Shown: positions 9,978-19,064, counted from the stretch's first letter. The stretch: DNA of 64,000 nucleotides from Clostridia bacterium (GCA_902363595.1 CABJAP010000007.1:62001-126000), one strand, 5' to 3'. Program-made: numbers and translations. The notes: generated by a model not told the origin, from the letters alone.

Positions 9978-11204
9978 TTACAGTTCTTTTACCTTTGTAT
10001 CTAAGGTAATATCCAGCTCTGCCGCATATTCGAAGTAAGCGTCAACCTGTTCGAAGGTCAGCATATCGGATGAAATCAGGCCAGTCTGATCAAATTTGTC
10101 GTTTACAAACAGTTTGGTGAAGAGATATCCGCCCTGTCCGGTGAGATACATTTCTGCAGTAATTCCGGATTTTTCGTAGGATTCAACCAATCCCGGAGCA
10201 TTTACGTGGGTTTCAACCAAAACGTCTTTGCCGTCTTTCTTGCCGTATGCTTCGATGACCATGCAGCCGGAATCGGAAACAAGCCCTTCGTCAATGATCT
10301 CTTTGATTTCTTCCTTGAACTTTGGAGCTGGCGGAACGTGAGCCAGCACTACATCAAACGGTGCGATTTCAACGCCCTTGATGGTTTCCGTGTTATGAGA
10401 AAGAAGTCCTGCTCTGTAAAGCGGTTTTGAGAAATCTACGCCTGCGCCGGCATACTTAAAGTAAGCGTTCTTAGCACCCTTGAAGAATTTTTCTGCATTA
10501 AAGCTGTAATGGATCGGCTCATCATGGCAATGTTCTACAAAAGTGATTTCTTCATCCATGTAGTCGTACTGTCTCTTGATCGGCAGATCGAAAGCAGGTG
10601 TGCGTACCAGCTTGCCGTCGATAAAGGCGTATGCTTCTTCACTCATATCATGAAGAGCTGTTACCGGAGACCACCAGAAAGGCTGGAATCTCTTGGCTTC
10701 AACGCCTTCCCATACGATGTTATAGATGGTATCGCAAGTATCCAGATAACGCATCGCATCTCTAGTTGCAGCGCAGATCAGTCCCGGAGCCGAACCGGTT
10801 CCTACGATGGCAGTTCTGCCGATTGCCTCAAATTTAGGGCCATATTCATTATACTGAATACGGATACTTTCTACCCAATCTTCATGAAGCGCTGTGGTGG
10901 CCGCATAATCCTGATAGTTGGCCTTTACTTCTAAAGCCGCATCGAGTACGTTCTTTGTACATTCCAAAGGAAGTGCGTTGAGAATTAAATCCACACCTTG
11001 AGCCGCAGCTACGATGCTGTCTTTGCTATGGGCGTCAACCTGAGTGCCTTTTGCTTTTTTTAAGTCATTTACCAGATTGTCAACTGCTTTTTTATCATAA
11101 TCGGCACAAACGATTTCCGCTACGCCCGGATCCTCATCCAGTCTTCTTGCTGCTGCGGATCCCTGTGCTCCAACGCCTAATACGAGAATTTTCTTTAAAG
11201 CCAT
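9978..11204 (-). CDS. Saccharopine dehydrogenase family oxidoreductase (module 1)
   Basis: A 408-residue NAD(P)-dependent enzyme. The N-terminal Rossmann fold begins KKILVLGVGAQGSAAARRL (GxGxxG), followed by an Asp-rich CADYD segment and NALPLECTKNVLDAALE, typical of the saccharopine dehydrogenase/carboxynorspermidine family. Mid-protein GTGSAPGLICAATRDAM matches the family's catalytic-domain entry. Family members make or break a secondary amine linking an amino acid and an oxoacid or aldehyde; the substrate here is unknown. The divergent AraC-type regulator gene 255 bp upstream probably controls it. A second, more distant paralogue with its own AraC gene lies at 33186-34469. Confidence 0.88.
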   Translation of the reverse strand: MALKKILVLGVGAQGSAAARRLDEDPGVAEIVCADYDKKAVDNLVNDLKKAKGTQVDAHSKDSIVAAAQGVDLILNALPLECTKNVLDAALEVKANYQDYAATTALHEDWVESIRIQYNEYGPKFEAIGRTAIVGTGSAPGLICAATRDAMRYLDTCDTIYNIVWEGVEAKRFQPFWWSPVTALHDMSEEAYAFIDGKLVRTPAFDLPIKRQYDYMDEEITFVEHCHDEPIHYSFNAEKFFKGAKNAYFKYAGAGVDFSKPLYRAGLLSHNTETIKGVEIAPFDVVLAHVPPAPKFKEEIKEIIDEGLVSDSGCMVIEAYGKKDGKDVLVETHVNAPGLVESYEKSGITAEMYLTGQGGYLFTKLFVNDKFDQTGLISSDMLTFEQVDAYFEYAAELDITLDTKVKEL

Positions 11205-11251
11205 TTTTCTTTACCTTACCTTTCCAAATAACTGTTTTTTATCTTGACTCT

Positions 11252-11432
11252 ATTATAGCGAAAAGGAAGCCTGCCGCGAAATTTACATATTGCCATCTTT
11301 TCCCGTTTTAAATGCTTTCTTTACCTTTTATATTTTCTGATTATTTTGTGAATACAGAAAATACAGCAAGATTTACTATATTCAAAAGCAAGATTTATAC
11401 ACTTTCCCTTTGTCCGCGGTTAATGATATAAT
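11252..11432. promoter_or_regulatory. Divergent control region between the module-1 dehydrogenase and its AraC regulator
   Basis: Two exact 10-base direct repeats GCAAGATTTA lie at 11367-11376 and 11389-11398, 22 bp apart, i.e. about two helical turns, as expected for AraC-family half-sites. A TATAAT for the regulator gene is at 11427-11432, with a poor -35 (TTCCCT at 17 bp), consistent with activator dependence. A minus-strand TATAAT (11252-11257) serves the dehydrogenase. The repeats end a few bases before the plus-strand -35. Confidence 0.65.
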
Positions 11433-11459
11433 GATCGTAGAGAATTATGGAGGTTGCAT

Positions 11460-13208
11460 ATGCTGTTAGAGAGTGTTTCTTATATGGGAGAGCTGCCCTT
11501 TGAGCTGTCGTTTTTGAATGTGGCAGAGGAAAGCAAGCATTGCCACAAAGAAATTGAAATTCTGCTGGTTCTGCGGGGAATGACCCATTATCAAATTTAT
11601 CATACGGATTACGAACTGAGCCCCGGCGACCTGATCATCGCTGATGTGGAGGACTTGCATCAGATACACGGTTCCACCGACGATATTCTGATGTTATCCA
11701 TTCATGTGGATACCGGACGTTTTGAACACCTTTATCCCAATATCCGCTATATGTTCTTTGTCTGCGAAGAGTGTATGGAAGGGCCTGCCGGCAACCGGCA
11801 GCTTCTGGAAAGCAAGCTGACCCGCCTCAAGGGCCACATTGCCAAACTGGCTATGGATTATACAAAAAAGGATAAGGATATGCCCCTGCTGATGGACGAA
11901 ATCAGCGAGCTGGTTTCAATTTTGGTCAACCATTTCCAGGGATTCTTTATGGAGGATTATCAGTACAAGACCAGTCAGGAAGATATGAGTCCCGACGATC
12001 TGCAGCGATTGTCCCGCATCACCCGGTATATCATGCTCAATTATAAGGAAAAGATTACCCTGGACGATGTATCCAACATGGAGCATCTCAGTTCCTATTA
12101 CGTTTCTCACTTGATTAAGAAGACCCTGGGCTTTAACTTTCAGAACTTTGTCAATGCCATCCGCCTGGAATATGCAGAAAAACTCTTGGTATTCACCAAT
12201 ATGACGCTGATGCAGATCAGCGAAGAATGCGGTTTCTCATCGCCCAATTATTTTAACAAATGCTTCTCCGCCTGGCATGGCAAAACGCCCGCCCAGTACC
12301 GGAAAGCCTATCACCCCTGCGAACGCTCTTTCAAAGCTCCCTTTACCCAGGAAGAAGCGCTTTCTCTGGTTGCGCCCTTTTTAAACGTCATAAAACGCAA
12401 TTATGAACCTCCCGCCAGGATCACCGTAGAGCCGGACTTTGAAAAAGGTAAATTCGTGGATTTCTGGGAAATCTGCGCGCCCCGAATCGTGGTCGATTCT
12501 CTGGAATCTGCCCTCAATCTGGGCTATTATTGGGAAACCCTCCAGCGTCTCCGGCCGGCCGCTTTCATCCTTGATGAAAATCTGACCAGACGCAACAAGG
12601 ATTTGGAAAAAAGCCTCCGCGAGCTTTTAGCTCCCTTAAATATCCCCCTTTTCGCAGATCAAATCATCCGGGAGGAAGATCTCATCGCCGCATCAAACAC
12701 AGCCTCGGCCTTCGAGCAAATCCTCTGCGCCGGACACTCCCGTGTGCGGCTGATGGGCGATCAGGACGCCCTCTTTACAGCAGGTGGTCTGAAAACGCCC
12801 GCTTTCCAGGTGTACGACTACTTTTCCCAGCTGGCAGGTCCCCAGTTTTTCAATGCCGATACCCATATTTTAATTAAAAGCCGCGATGCCCGGGCAATTT
12901 TGCTGTTCAATACGGATTCCACCACAGTTCTGGACATCAATTTCGTTTTGACCAGAATTCCTGACCAGGACTATTTGGTGCGTCGTGAATTTTCCCAGCG
13001 AGAGAATTGTTACAGTGTGCTTGGCGATTTGGAGGCTCAGGAGCAGGCTCTGCCGCCACTGCTCATAGACAGGATCAATCAAAGCTTTGATGGAAAAGTT
13101 CACTTTTTCCGCCTTGATAAGGATCTTCAAGAGGATGATTTTTTAATCGATCACAACACTGCAGTGGTTTTGGAAATCATGGAGCCTCCGAAGGGTCGTG
13201 ACGGCTAA
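11460..13208 (+). CDS. AraC-family regulator: cupin, AraC HTH and GH39-like C-terminal region
   Basis: 582 residues. The N-terminal cupin-like effector domain (HCHKEIEILLVLRG; SPGDLIIADVEDLHQI) is followed by the double HTH (ITLDDVSNMEHLSSYYVSHL; QISEECGFSSPNYFNKCF and TPAQYRKAYH) at roughly residues 175-285, then about 290 residues. Segments in that tail such as GGLKTPAFQVYDYFSQLAG resemble the C-terminal part of GH39-type domains found on other clostridial AraC proteins, without an obvious catalytic barrel. An upstream in-frame TTG exists, but ATG 11460 is chosen because GGAGG lies six bases before it. It is transcribed away from the dehydrogenase gene it likely regulates. Confidence 0.88.
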   Translation: MLLESVSYMGELPFELSFLNVAEESKHCHKEIEILLVLRGMTHYQIYHTDYELSPGDLIIADVEDLHQIHGSTDDILMLSIHVDTGRFEHLYPNIRYMFFVCEECMEGPAGNRQLLESKLTRLKGHIAKLAMDYTKKDKDMPLLMDEISELVSILVNHFQGFFMEDYQYKTSQEDMSPDDLQRLSRITRYIMLNYKEKITLDDVSNMEHLSSYYVSHLIKKTLGFNFQNFVNAIRLEYAEKLLVFTNMTLMQISEECGFSSPNYFNKCFSAWHGKTPAQYRKAYHPCERSFKAPFTQEEALSLVAPFLNVIKRNYEPPARITVEPDFEKGKFVDFWEICAPRIVVDSLESALNLGYYWETLQRLRPAAFILDENLTRRNKDLEKSLRELLAPLNIPLFADQIIREEDLIAASNTASAFEQILCAGHSRVRLMGDQDALFTAGGLKTPAFQVYDYFSQLAGPQFFNADTHILIKSRDARAILLFNTDSTTVLDINFVLTRIPDQDYLVRREFSQRENCYSVLGDLEAQEQALPPLLIDRINQSFDGKVHFFRLDKDLQEDDFLIDHNTAVVLEIMEPPKGRDG

Positions 13209-13285
13209 ATCCCCTTCATCTGTTTTGGAAAAACAGGGACATCACCTGCCTCGCCCCTCTGGCTGGACAGGCCTTTGCGCAGGTA

Positions 13286-14179
13286 TTATTTCCAGTATTG
13301 CTGCATATAGTTGTCAGCTCTTTCCTCCGACAAGGAAAATTTCTCCGCAATCTGAGCCTTCGTTTCCGCTCTTGAAAGCTCCATATCCTGACAGAGCTCT
13401 ATCAGGGCTGCAGTACCTTGCGCGATACCTTTCTCAATTCCCTGTTCAATGCCTTGTTCGATTCCTTGTTTGATTCCCTTGTCGAAGCCTTCCGATAACC
13501 CCTTCTGATAGCCGTCCTGCTCCCGAATCGTTTCGCACTCTTCTCTGCTCAGCTCATCATACAAAAAACTCATAACATCACCACCGTTCTTCTTTAGAAA
13601 ATCCCGTAAGACTCCTTCTTTAATGCAGGTGTCTATGGATTGTTTGATGGCAGCTTTCAGGTCATTCGTTTTCTCCCAGTTTTTCCGTACCAGGTATATG
13701 AATCTGCTGTATTCGTTCAAAACCTTACAGCGCTCCAGAATTTCAGCTCCCTGTTTGTAATTGACATTGATGACCTTTACGACTGCTTCTACCGATAGTG
13801 TCGCACATTTTTCAAGAAATGCGTCGGAAAGTTTTAAGTTTTCTTCAAGCGGAAGGACTTCTTTTCCGTTATAAAAAACGTACATCTCCGGCGTGGGTAT
13901 TTTAACCAGCTGCTTACTGTAAATGGTCTTGGAAAAGTAAAGTTTTTCATACTCTTTGGTGATGTAAACCAGCATCCTCAGCGGCATGTTGGGGTTGATC
14001 GTCGATTGGTGTTCGATCAGGATGATCAGCCGCCCATCGATGATAAAGGCCAGGTCGTTCTTACGGTCACCGAAAATCACATCTTCTAAGGTGACGATTT
14101 GTATTTCGGTGTCCGAAGAATAGTTCCTGCCCGATAAGGCATTGTATAGCTCTAGGATCTTTTCTTTGTCATGGAACAA
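13286..14179 (-). CDS. Rpn-family nuclease/putative transposase, 5' end damaged
   Basis: Encodes a PD-(D/E)XK nuclease of the Rpn family, linked to recA-independent recombination. The core GDRKNDLAFIIDGRLIILIE-HQ contains the D...ExQ catalytic signature, and the tail carries the typical Gly-Ile-x-Gln repeats (KQGIEQGIEQGIEKGIAQG) before a helical end. The frame opens with TTG (Leu) in LFHDKEKILELYN, where intact homologues have 15-25 more residues of the form ..(F/I)RxLFxDKE; the codon just before is TAG, and no ribosome binding site is visible. It therefore looks 5'-truncated or stopped by a nonsense mutation and is probably not expressed intact. Confidence 0.8.
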   Translation of the reverse strand: MFHDKEKILELYNALSGRNYSSDTEIQIVTLEDVIFGDRKNDLAFIIDGRLIILIEHQSTINPNMPLRMLVYITKEYEKLYFSKTIYSKQLVKIPTPEMYVFYNGKEVLPLEENLKLSDAFLEKCATLSVEAVVKVINVNYKQGAEILERCKVLNEYSRFIYLVRKNWEKTNDLKAAIKQSIDTCIKEGVLRDFLKKNGGDVMSFLYDELSREECETIREQDGYQKGLSEGFDKGIKQGIEQGIEQGIEKGIAQGTAALIELCQDMELSRAETKAQIAEKFSLSEERADNYMQQYWK

Positions 14180-14209
14180 CTATGTAAATAAATTTTTAGG
14201 CTTCCATAC

Positions 14210-14251
14210 AAAAAAATTGCACTAATTTATCAAACTTGTAAATTAGTGCAA
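14210..14251 (-). terminator. Terminator of the repeat-rich surface protein gene
   Basis: Perfect 13 bp stem: TTGCACTAATTTA (14217-14229) with TAAATTAGTGCAA (14239-14251), followed on the minus strand by seven T residues. It lies 65 bp beyond the stop at 14317. Confidence 0.9.
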
Positions 14252-14316
14252 TCGTCGTTAATCTCTCATTTCCATGGGCCCGGCTATACGGCCTGGGCAA
14301 ATCACGTCACATCTTT

Positions 14317-16650
14317 TTAATTACGTTTCTTTCTCAACGGCCCCCAGATAAGAAGTACTGCCGCACCGCTGACTGCTGCCAGCAAAATCAGAGGCCAAAA
14401 ATCGAAGTCATCTCCTGTTGCGGCGGAGCGATCCGGCTGACCGGTTTCCTTTGCAGCAGCCGTATTCACATCTTTCCCACTTTCGGTTTCAGGATTGGCA
14501 GCTGTTTCAGCGACACTGCTTTGATCGTCAGTATATGCCAGCGCGAAGGTTGACATGCCCTTGATTCGAGCAGTAATTGTCCAATCGTTATCGTCCATGT
14601 CAGGAAGCTCTGTGGTAATCAATTGGCCGTCCTTTTCGTGCACGTGGATGATAGAAAAAATCCGCTTTTCCCCTTCCCTCGGCCACAGTTCTTGCGGAAT
14701 GGCAATAACCAAATCCATCGAATCGTTCCATTCGGAAATCGAACTTTTGACTCCGTTTTTTTCCTTGACCAAATTGATATCTAAATAGGCTCCAACTTTT
14801 TTACCTGTATCTTGCAGCTGTTGATTTACTTCCTGAAGAACAGCCTGTGCGGGCTTCTCCACCTTATCAACCTGAACAAGGAACCGAATCGTGCTTCCAT
14901 TGGCAAGATCCGCCTTATCCTCTTCTGTCAGGAACTTTTGCACATCATCGTCTTTGACTGTAACCGTTGGCGCTCCCTGACTGATTTCCGTATTGATCTG
15001 CGGTGTCTGTGCCGGGGTTACCTCAGCAATTTTCCAGACAGCCTGATTTTCTGTCTTTTCAAAAGCCAGCTTTCCTCCCTGCAGGGCAAACCAGCCGGCC
15101 TCCGCATCGGCGCTGCCACATCTAATCACAGTGTCGCCTGTTTTCAAGTCGGCAGCCTTGAGCTTGGTCGCCATACCAGGTTTCTTTGGCTGGAAGTTTT
15201 CCAGGGAAAAGGTACGATCCAGCTGAATCGTATCAAAGAGCCCCGCTTCTCCTATTTTCGTTTTATCACCTGTAACAGTCAGAGCAGCGGTGCCTTCAAT
15301 CGCAATCGGCTGATTTTCTTTCATGTATCCGCCCCATACTTCTTCGATCTGACTGTCAGCAACGGTTATGGCCGACTTGGCCGGGCTGACAGCTTCCGTT
15401 TCACCCCCTGAGACAACCGAAGGACAGGCTGTTTGATCCAATTGATCAACATAGAATCCCTTGCAGCCGGTAAACAGAATTTCGCTGCTATCAATGGACG
15501 CCGAGCCGTCTCCTGTAGCTTCTCCTCCGCCGAGAATACTGCCGCCCAATGTATCCCCTTCAAAGTTCATGGTAACCTTTCCCAGAATATCAGCCTGAGA
15601 TCCTGCTTCCGCATCTCCGCCGCCGTAGAAAGCAGCACATACCCAATAATCCGTGAATTGCTCTTCTACTGGCGTAACGCTGTCTTGAATGACCATGTTC
15701 ACAGAGCCGGCATTGGCAGAACCGCCATTTCTGGCACTGCCGCCGCCGCAGGTATATCCATATAGATTGGAAAAATTCTTCAGCTCGATTTGAATTGCTC
15801 CTGCAACATCGGCTTTTCCTTTATCCGCATCTCCTCCTGCCCGAAAGATCATCATCTCGTTGCCGCTGCCCATTACCTTCACCGATCCTGCTTTGGCACT
15901 AGCGTTTATCCCGCTGGCATAGCCGCCTCCGTATACTTCCCGTATATCCACGGCATCCAACTGAACAGCGATACTGCCCTGAATGTCTGCCTGGGCGTTT
16001 CCTTCTTCCTTTGCGTATGCCATGCCGCCGCCGCGGAGGGAGTAGGTCCTCCCTTTTGTCTGGGCATAGGATGCGCCTGCGGTCGCCGAAGCACGATAGG
16101 TACTGTTTGCGGTGGCATACCCGCCGCCATAGATATTGCCATGATTGCCGGTCGGATCGGCGATGATCTTTGCAGATGCAGTGCCGCCCACATTGGCGCT
16201 GGCGTTTCCTTTGGCCGCATCGGCCCGGCCGCCTCCATAGATGGTCGCCGCATCCACGTTTCCTTTAATCAGCACCGTCGAATCGCCGGACACATCGGCA
16301 GAACCGCTGCCGTCAGAGTAACCGCCTCCGTAGATATAACCCATTTTTACATTGTCCACGATTATGCTTGTGTCCCCGTTCACCGGAACATTTTTACCGC
16401 CGCCATAGACTGTCAATCCTGTCACCGCATCGGGCAGCAGTTTTCCAGTTCCCGCCTGGTCATAGACATACGCTTTATTATCGCTATCCTTTTTGATTAA
16501 AATCGGTACTCCGTTGGCATATATGTTATTCCCCTCTTTTATGACCGCCGTTTCCTGGGTCCTTGTGTCTGCCCAGGCCGTCATTGCTGACAAGGCCGCT
16601 GCCAACACGATTGCGGTCGTCAACAAACCAATCTTTCTCAGTTTCTTCAT
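14317..16650 (-). CDS. Secreted, membrane-anchored Gly/Ala-rich repeat protein under c-di-GMP riboswitch control
   Basis: 777 residues. An N-terminal signal peptide (KKLRKIGLLTTAIVLAAAL, cleavage near AWA-DT) is followed by at least seven divergent units of about 35-45 residues. Each unit centres on a YGGGxA or similar Gly triplet, then Ala/Ser/Asn-rich sequence and short alternating hydrophobic strands (AxxxGxAxAxVxG), suggesting a beta-solenoid. Residues from about 530 form a mixed alpha/beta region, and the C terminus is a transmembrane helix (FWPLILLAAVSGAAVLLIW) with a basic tail, so the protein would stay membrane-anchored facing outward. No LPXTG motif is visible. The leader carries a c-di-GMP-I aptamer and terminator, suggesting a role in adhesion or biofilm; that is inference. 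Confidence 0.8.
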   Translation of the reverse strand: MKKLRKIGLLTTAIVLAAALSAMTAWADTRTQETAVIKEGNNIYANGVPILIKKDSDNKAYVYDQAGTGKLLPDAVTGLTVYGGGKNVPVNGDTSIIVDNVKMGYIYGGGYSDGSGSADVSGDSTVLIKGNVDAATIYGGGRADAAKGNASANVGGTASAKIIADPTGNHGNIYGGGYATANSTYRASATAGASYAQTKGRTYSLRGGGMAYAKEEGNAQADIQGSIAVQLDAVDIREVYGGGYASGINASAKAGSVKVMGSGNEMMIFRAGGDADKGKADVAGAIQIELKNFSNLYGYTCGGGSARNGGSANAGSVNMVIQDSVTPVEEQFTDYWVCAAFYGGGDAEAGSQADILGKVTMNFEGDTLGGSILGGGEATGDGSASIDSSEILFTGCKGFYVDQLDQTACPSVVSGGETEAVSPAKSAITVADSQIEEVWGGYMKENQPIAIEGTAALTVTGDKTKIGEAGLFDTIQLDRTFSLENFQPKKPGMATKLKAADLKTGDTVIRCGSADAEAGWFALQGGKLAFEKTENQAVWKIAEVTPAQTPQINTEISQGAPTVTVKDDDVQKFLTEEDKADLANGSTIRFLVQVDKVEKPAQAVLQEVNQQLQDTGKKVGAYLDINLVKEKNGVKSSISEWNDSMDLVIAIPQELWPREGEKRIFSIIHVHEKDGQLITTELPDMDDNDWTITARIKGMSTFALAYTDDQSSVAETAANPETESGKDVNTAAAKETGQPDRSAATGDDFDFWPLILLAAVSGAAVLLIWGPLRKKRN

Positions 16651-16718
16651 AAAATGTCACCAATTATGTACAGAACTTCCGTACCCTTTCACACCGGACG
16701 GTGAGGTGTCTTTCCAAC

Positions 16719-16741
16719 AAAAAAATCATCCTTTCGGATGA
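16719..16741 (-). terminator. Expression-platform terminator of the c-di-GMP riboswitch
   Basis: On the minus strand TCATCC-GAAA-GGATGA is followed by seven T residues (plus-strand A run 16719-16725). It sits about 60 bases after the aptamer and about 70 bases before the surface protein start codon, so aptamer folding could set read-through. Confidence 0.85.
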
Positions 16742-16802
16742 CGCAGCAAAATACAATCGACGCCCTATCCTCTGAGACATTCTCAGTGATAACCGTATCG
16801 AT

Positions 16803-16892
16803 CTTAAAGTTTTTGCAGCTGGCTGCCATTTTACAGGCCCTGTAGCTTTGCGTCACCGTGTTTCCCCGGCTTTGCCCATTAAATTTTCTAAG
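16803..16892 (-). ncRNA. Cyclic-di-GMP-I (GEMM-I) riboswitch aptamer
   Basis: On the minus strand the core reads GGGCAAAGCC, a P2 stem with a GAAA tetraloop, then GGTGACGCAAAGC and a P3 arm containing the receptor-like CCTGTAAAATGG and GGCAGCC. This matches the GEMM-I consensus (GGGCAAACC-GNRA-GACGCAAAGCC). CTTAGA and TTTAAG at the outer ends can form P1. It lies in the 395 bp leader of the surface repeat protein and is followed by an intrinsic terminator. Whether ligand binding turns expression on or off cannot be read with certainty. Confidence 0.88.
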
Positions 16893-17045
16893 ATCAGAAT
16901 ACGCTTTTTTATGAGCTATGTCAATAACTATTTGTATGTTTCCTCTATTTGGAATCATGCCCTTTTGCCTTCACCCGCATATCATCCGGGCTGATGGAAA
17001 AAATAAACCTCATACAAAAAATCAGGGAAAAAGAGGGTGTGAAAT

Positions 17046-17498
17046 TTGATTTTAAGAGAAATTGTGATTTCCGTTGCTGTGGGAATGATAACCGGGATGA
17101 TGTCCGGGTGGCTTTCCGGAGCCATGGTGATGAACCACTACCGAAAGCTGGATGAAGAACAGACGCGAAAAGAACTGCATATTAAATACCTGGAAGAGAC
17201 TGCGATGCACGTCTCCAAGGTCTTGAATGAAGTGGATCTTTTGATCCACCGTGACGGGCCGCCGGACTATGATAACATTTTAAGGGAAATCGGGATTTTT
17301 CAGATCCCAGACGGAAAGTTGGATGAAAAGGACGATTCCGCACGGATTGCCGAGGAGAAAACGATTTTGATGGACAGGATCGAAAATCAAATCAAAGAAG
17401 ATACACTGGATGCACGGCAGGCAGCCATTGAGCTGATCAAATTATCGGCCAAATTGATGGTCGCAATGGAAACATACCGTCGCGAAAACCTGCAGTGA
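17046..17498 (+). CDS. Hypothetical membrane-anchored small protein
   Basis: 150 residues with no recognised family. One N-terminal hydrophobic segment (IVISVAVGMITGMMSGWLSG) is followed by a mostly charged helical region (LDEEQTRKELHIKYLEETAM; LSAKLMVAMETYRRENLQ), so it is probably anchored with a cytoplasmic coiled-coil-like tail. The chosen start is TTG 17046, preceded by AGAGGGTG; the only other reading would lose the hydrophobic segment. It lies between the c-di-GMP-controlled gene (divergent) and a convergent Rpn gene; no function is assigned. Confidence 0.65.
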   Translation: MILREIVISVAVGMITGMMSGWLSGAMVMNHYRKLDEEQTRKELHIKYLEETAMHVSKVLNEVDLLIHRDGPPDYDNILREIGIFQIPDGKLDEKDDSARIAEEKTILMDRIENQIKEDTLDARQAAIELIKLSAKLMVAMETYRRENLQ

Positions 17499-17572
17499 TC
17501 ATGGCACCGGGCTGAGCCGCTGTCCTGTCTCTTGTTCAAAGAAATGAAGGCGCTTTCTATACTGCCTTGTTC

Positions 17573-18448
17573 CTATCGCTCGCCCTTTAACTCCTCCAGT
17601 ATCTCTTCCTCAGAGCGTTCCATATCCTCCATAACCTTTTCCACAATGGGCCGGATATTAACAGCCTCCTCTTCCAATTCCTCCGCTATTTGCCCCAGTG
17701 GTTTTCCTTTCAGGCACTTTTTCTTGACCAGTTGGATCAATTTCAATAACTCGCCTTCAGATCGGCCTTCAAAGTATTCTTTTTGCAATAGTTCTTCGAA
17801 TTTCATATAACTGACCTCGCTTCCCCTGGAACTTTTGATCTCCTTTACCTGGCTGTGAATCAACGCAAGAAGGTCGCTTCCAGAGCGTTCCACCACCTCG
17901 TCGGTCGATTCCTCGATGTACCGCAACAGCGCTTTCATTTCATCGTCCACATCGTCAGCCGTCCCCCTCGTGTTGAGGACGATGGTGTAGGCCTCGTCTT
18001 TCAGCTCCAGGCCGGGCTCTTCTTCGCACCGATGCCGAAAACTGTACTTATGACGCCCATATCCAAAGAAGTCAAACAGGCAGAGGAAGATCACATAATT
18101 TCCGCGCAATTCATTGTAGCCCATGCCCTTTTTCAGCAGATGTTCCACGTCCACAATGCTGTGGTAATACCTCGATCTTTTGGGTATATTATACTCGTTA
18201 TACTTTTGCATTTCAACTGTGTAAACGCTGTTTTCCTCGTCGTCCAGGAAGATGTCCAGCCGGACGCTTTTGGCATCGTGCACCACGTCCTTCGTTAGCT
18301 GCGGCTCTACGAACCGGACCTTCTTAATCTTCAGGTCCAGGATCTTTTCCAACAGCCTCCGGCATACCTCTTCGTTCTCCATTACTTTTGCAAAGAGGAA
18401 ATCATCGGATAGGTTCAATTCCTGCAAGGTGGGTCTGTTTTTCGTCAT
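17573..18448 (-). CDS. Rpn-family recombination-promoting nuclease/putative transposase
   Basis: 291 residues starting at ATG 18448, chosen because AAAGGAGG lies just upstream; the frame is open further 5'. The N terminus (LNLSDDFLFAKVMENEEVCR) and the PD-(D/E)XK core (SVRLDIFLDDE...VYTVEMQ) are characteristic of the second common Rpn subtype, along with YYHSIVDVEHLLKKG and NYVIFLCLFDFFG. The C-terminal third is rich in Glu and Lys. Unlike the neighbouring Rpn gene at 13286 it appears intact. These genes are scattered singly in clostridial genomes and often mark recombination-prone spots. Confidence 0.88.
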   Translation of the reverse strand: MTKNRPTLQELNLSDDFLFAKVMENEEVCRRLLEKILDLKIKKVRFVEPQLTKDVVHDAKSVRLDIFLDDEENSVYTVEMQKYNEYNIPKRSRYYHSIVDVEHLLKKGMGYNELRGNYVIFLCLFDFFGYGRHKYSFRHRCEEEPGLELKDEAYTIVLNTRGTADDVDDEMKALLRYIEESTDEVVERSGSDLLALIHSQVKEIKSSRGSEVSYMKFEELLQKEYFEGRSEGELLKLIQLVKKKCLKGKPLGQIAEELEEEAVNIRPIVEKVMEDMERSEEEILEELKGER

Positions 18449-18666
18449 GTTACGTGCCTCCTTTTTATTTGTTAATATTTTACTGTAAATAAAAGGAATT
18501 TTCAACCGTTTTTTCAAAACCTCCATGAAAATTTTTTAGTTATTACAAAAAATCCCATTACACAGCAAGAATTTTAGATATCCCAGCGATCCATGTACCA
18601 ATCTCACCAAAGACGCTCTCCTGTCTCTTGATCAAAGAAGGTTATAGAATTTTCAGAACTATGTTC

Positions 18667-18713
18667 AAAAAAAATGATTCACCAAAGCATCTTATCGATT
18701 CTTTGGTGAATCA
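18667..18713 (-). terminator. Terminator of the J-like/TPR-hscC-DUF6506 operon
   Basis: Perfect 13 bp stem TGATTCACCAAAG (18675-18687) with CTTTGGTGAATCA (18701-18713), followed on the minus strand by eight T residues. It lies 27 bp after the last gene of the operon. Confidence 0.92.
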
Positions 18714-18739
18714 TTTACGGTAACCTAGTCCTCAACCGA

Positions 18740-19048
18740 TCACTTCCCCCACTTCTCATCGCCGGACATTCCATCATAGCCCGGGTGGTTATCGAACCGG
18801 ATCACACCTACCGGGCATTTACCGGCGACCGCTTCCGTCACCTTGGCATGGCCCATGGTGCCAAAACCGCCGCACAGCTCCAGAGCCACAACGCCCTCTT
18901 CCGCCAGCTTGGCCGCTTCCTCGACGGCCGAAGCATAGCTGCCCACGCCCACCAGAATCATTTCACCGTTTTCTCCGACTTCCATAATCGTTCTCTGGGG
19001 AGCATCGATCTCTCCGTTGATAAACATAAAACAAATCTTTCTTTTCAT
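18740..19048 (-). CDS. Small DUF6506-like protein
   Basis: 102 residues starting at ATG 19048, directly after AAGGAGGAACTT. The sequence (MKRKICFMFINGEIDAPQ..., GVVALELCGGFGTMGHAKV, VGVIRFDNHPGYDGMSGDEK) resembles small uncharacterised proteins that I recall as DUF6506; the ELCGGFG and RFDNHPG blocks are the conserved parts. It has no signal peptide or membrane segment. It begins 16 bp after the HscC stop and shares its terminator, so it is likely co-transcribed with the chaperone genes, but a functional tie is not shown. Family name moderately sure, function unknown. Confidence 0.75.
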   Translation of the reverse strand: MKRKICFMFINGEIDAPQRTIMEVGENGEMILVGVGSYASAVEEAAKLAEEGVVALELCGGFGTMGHAKVTEAVAGKCPVGVIRFDNHPGYDGMSGDEKWGK

Positions 19049-19064
19049 AAGTTCCTCCTTATCT

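Noticed and set aside
16689..16958. 89-codon minus-strand frame upstream of the surface protein
   Set aside because: It coincides with the c-di-GMP aptamer and its terminator, so the RNA explanation is better.
17046..17155. Alternative frame starting at 16949/16994 overlapping the hypothetical membrane protein
   Set aside because: It lacks a ribosome binding site and ends early; the TTG-started frame has a membrane segment and a long coherent sequence.
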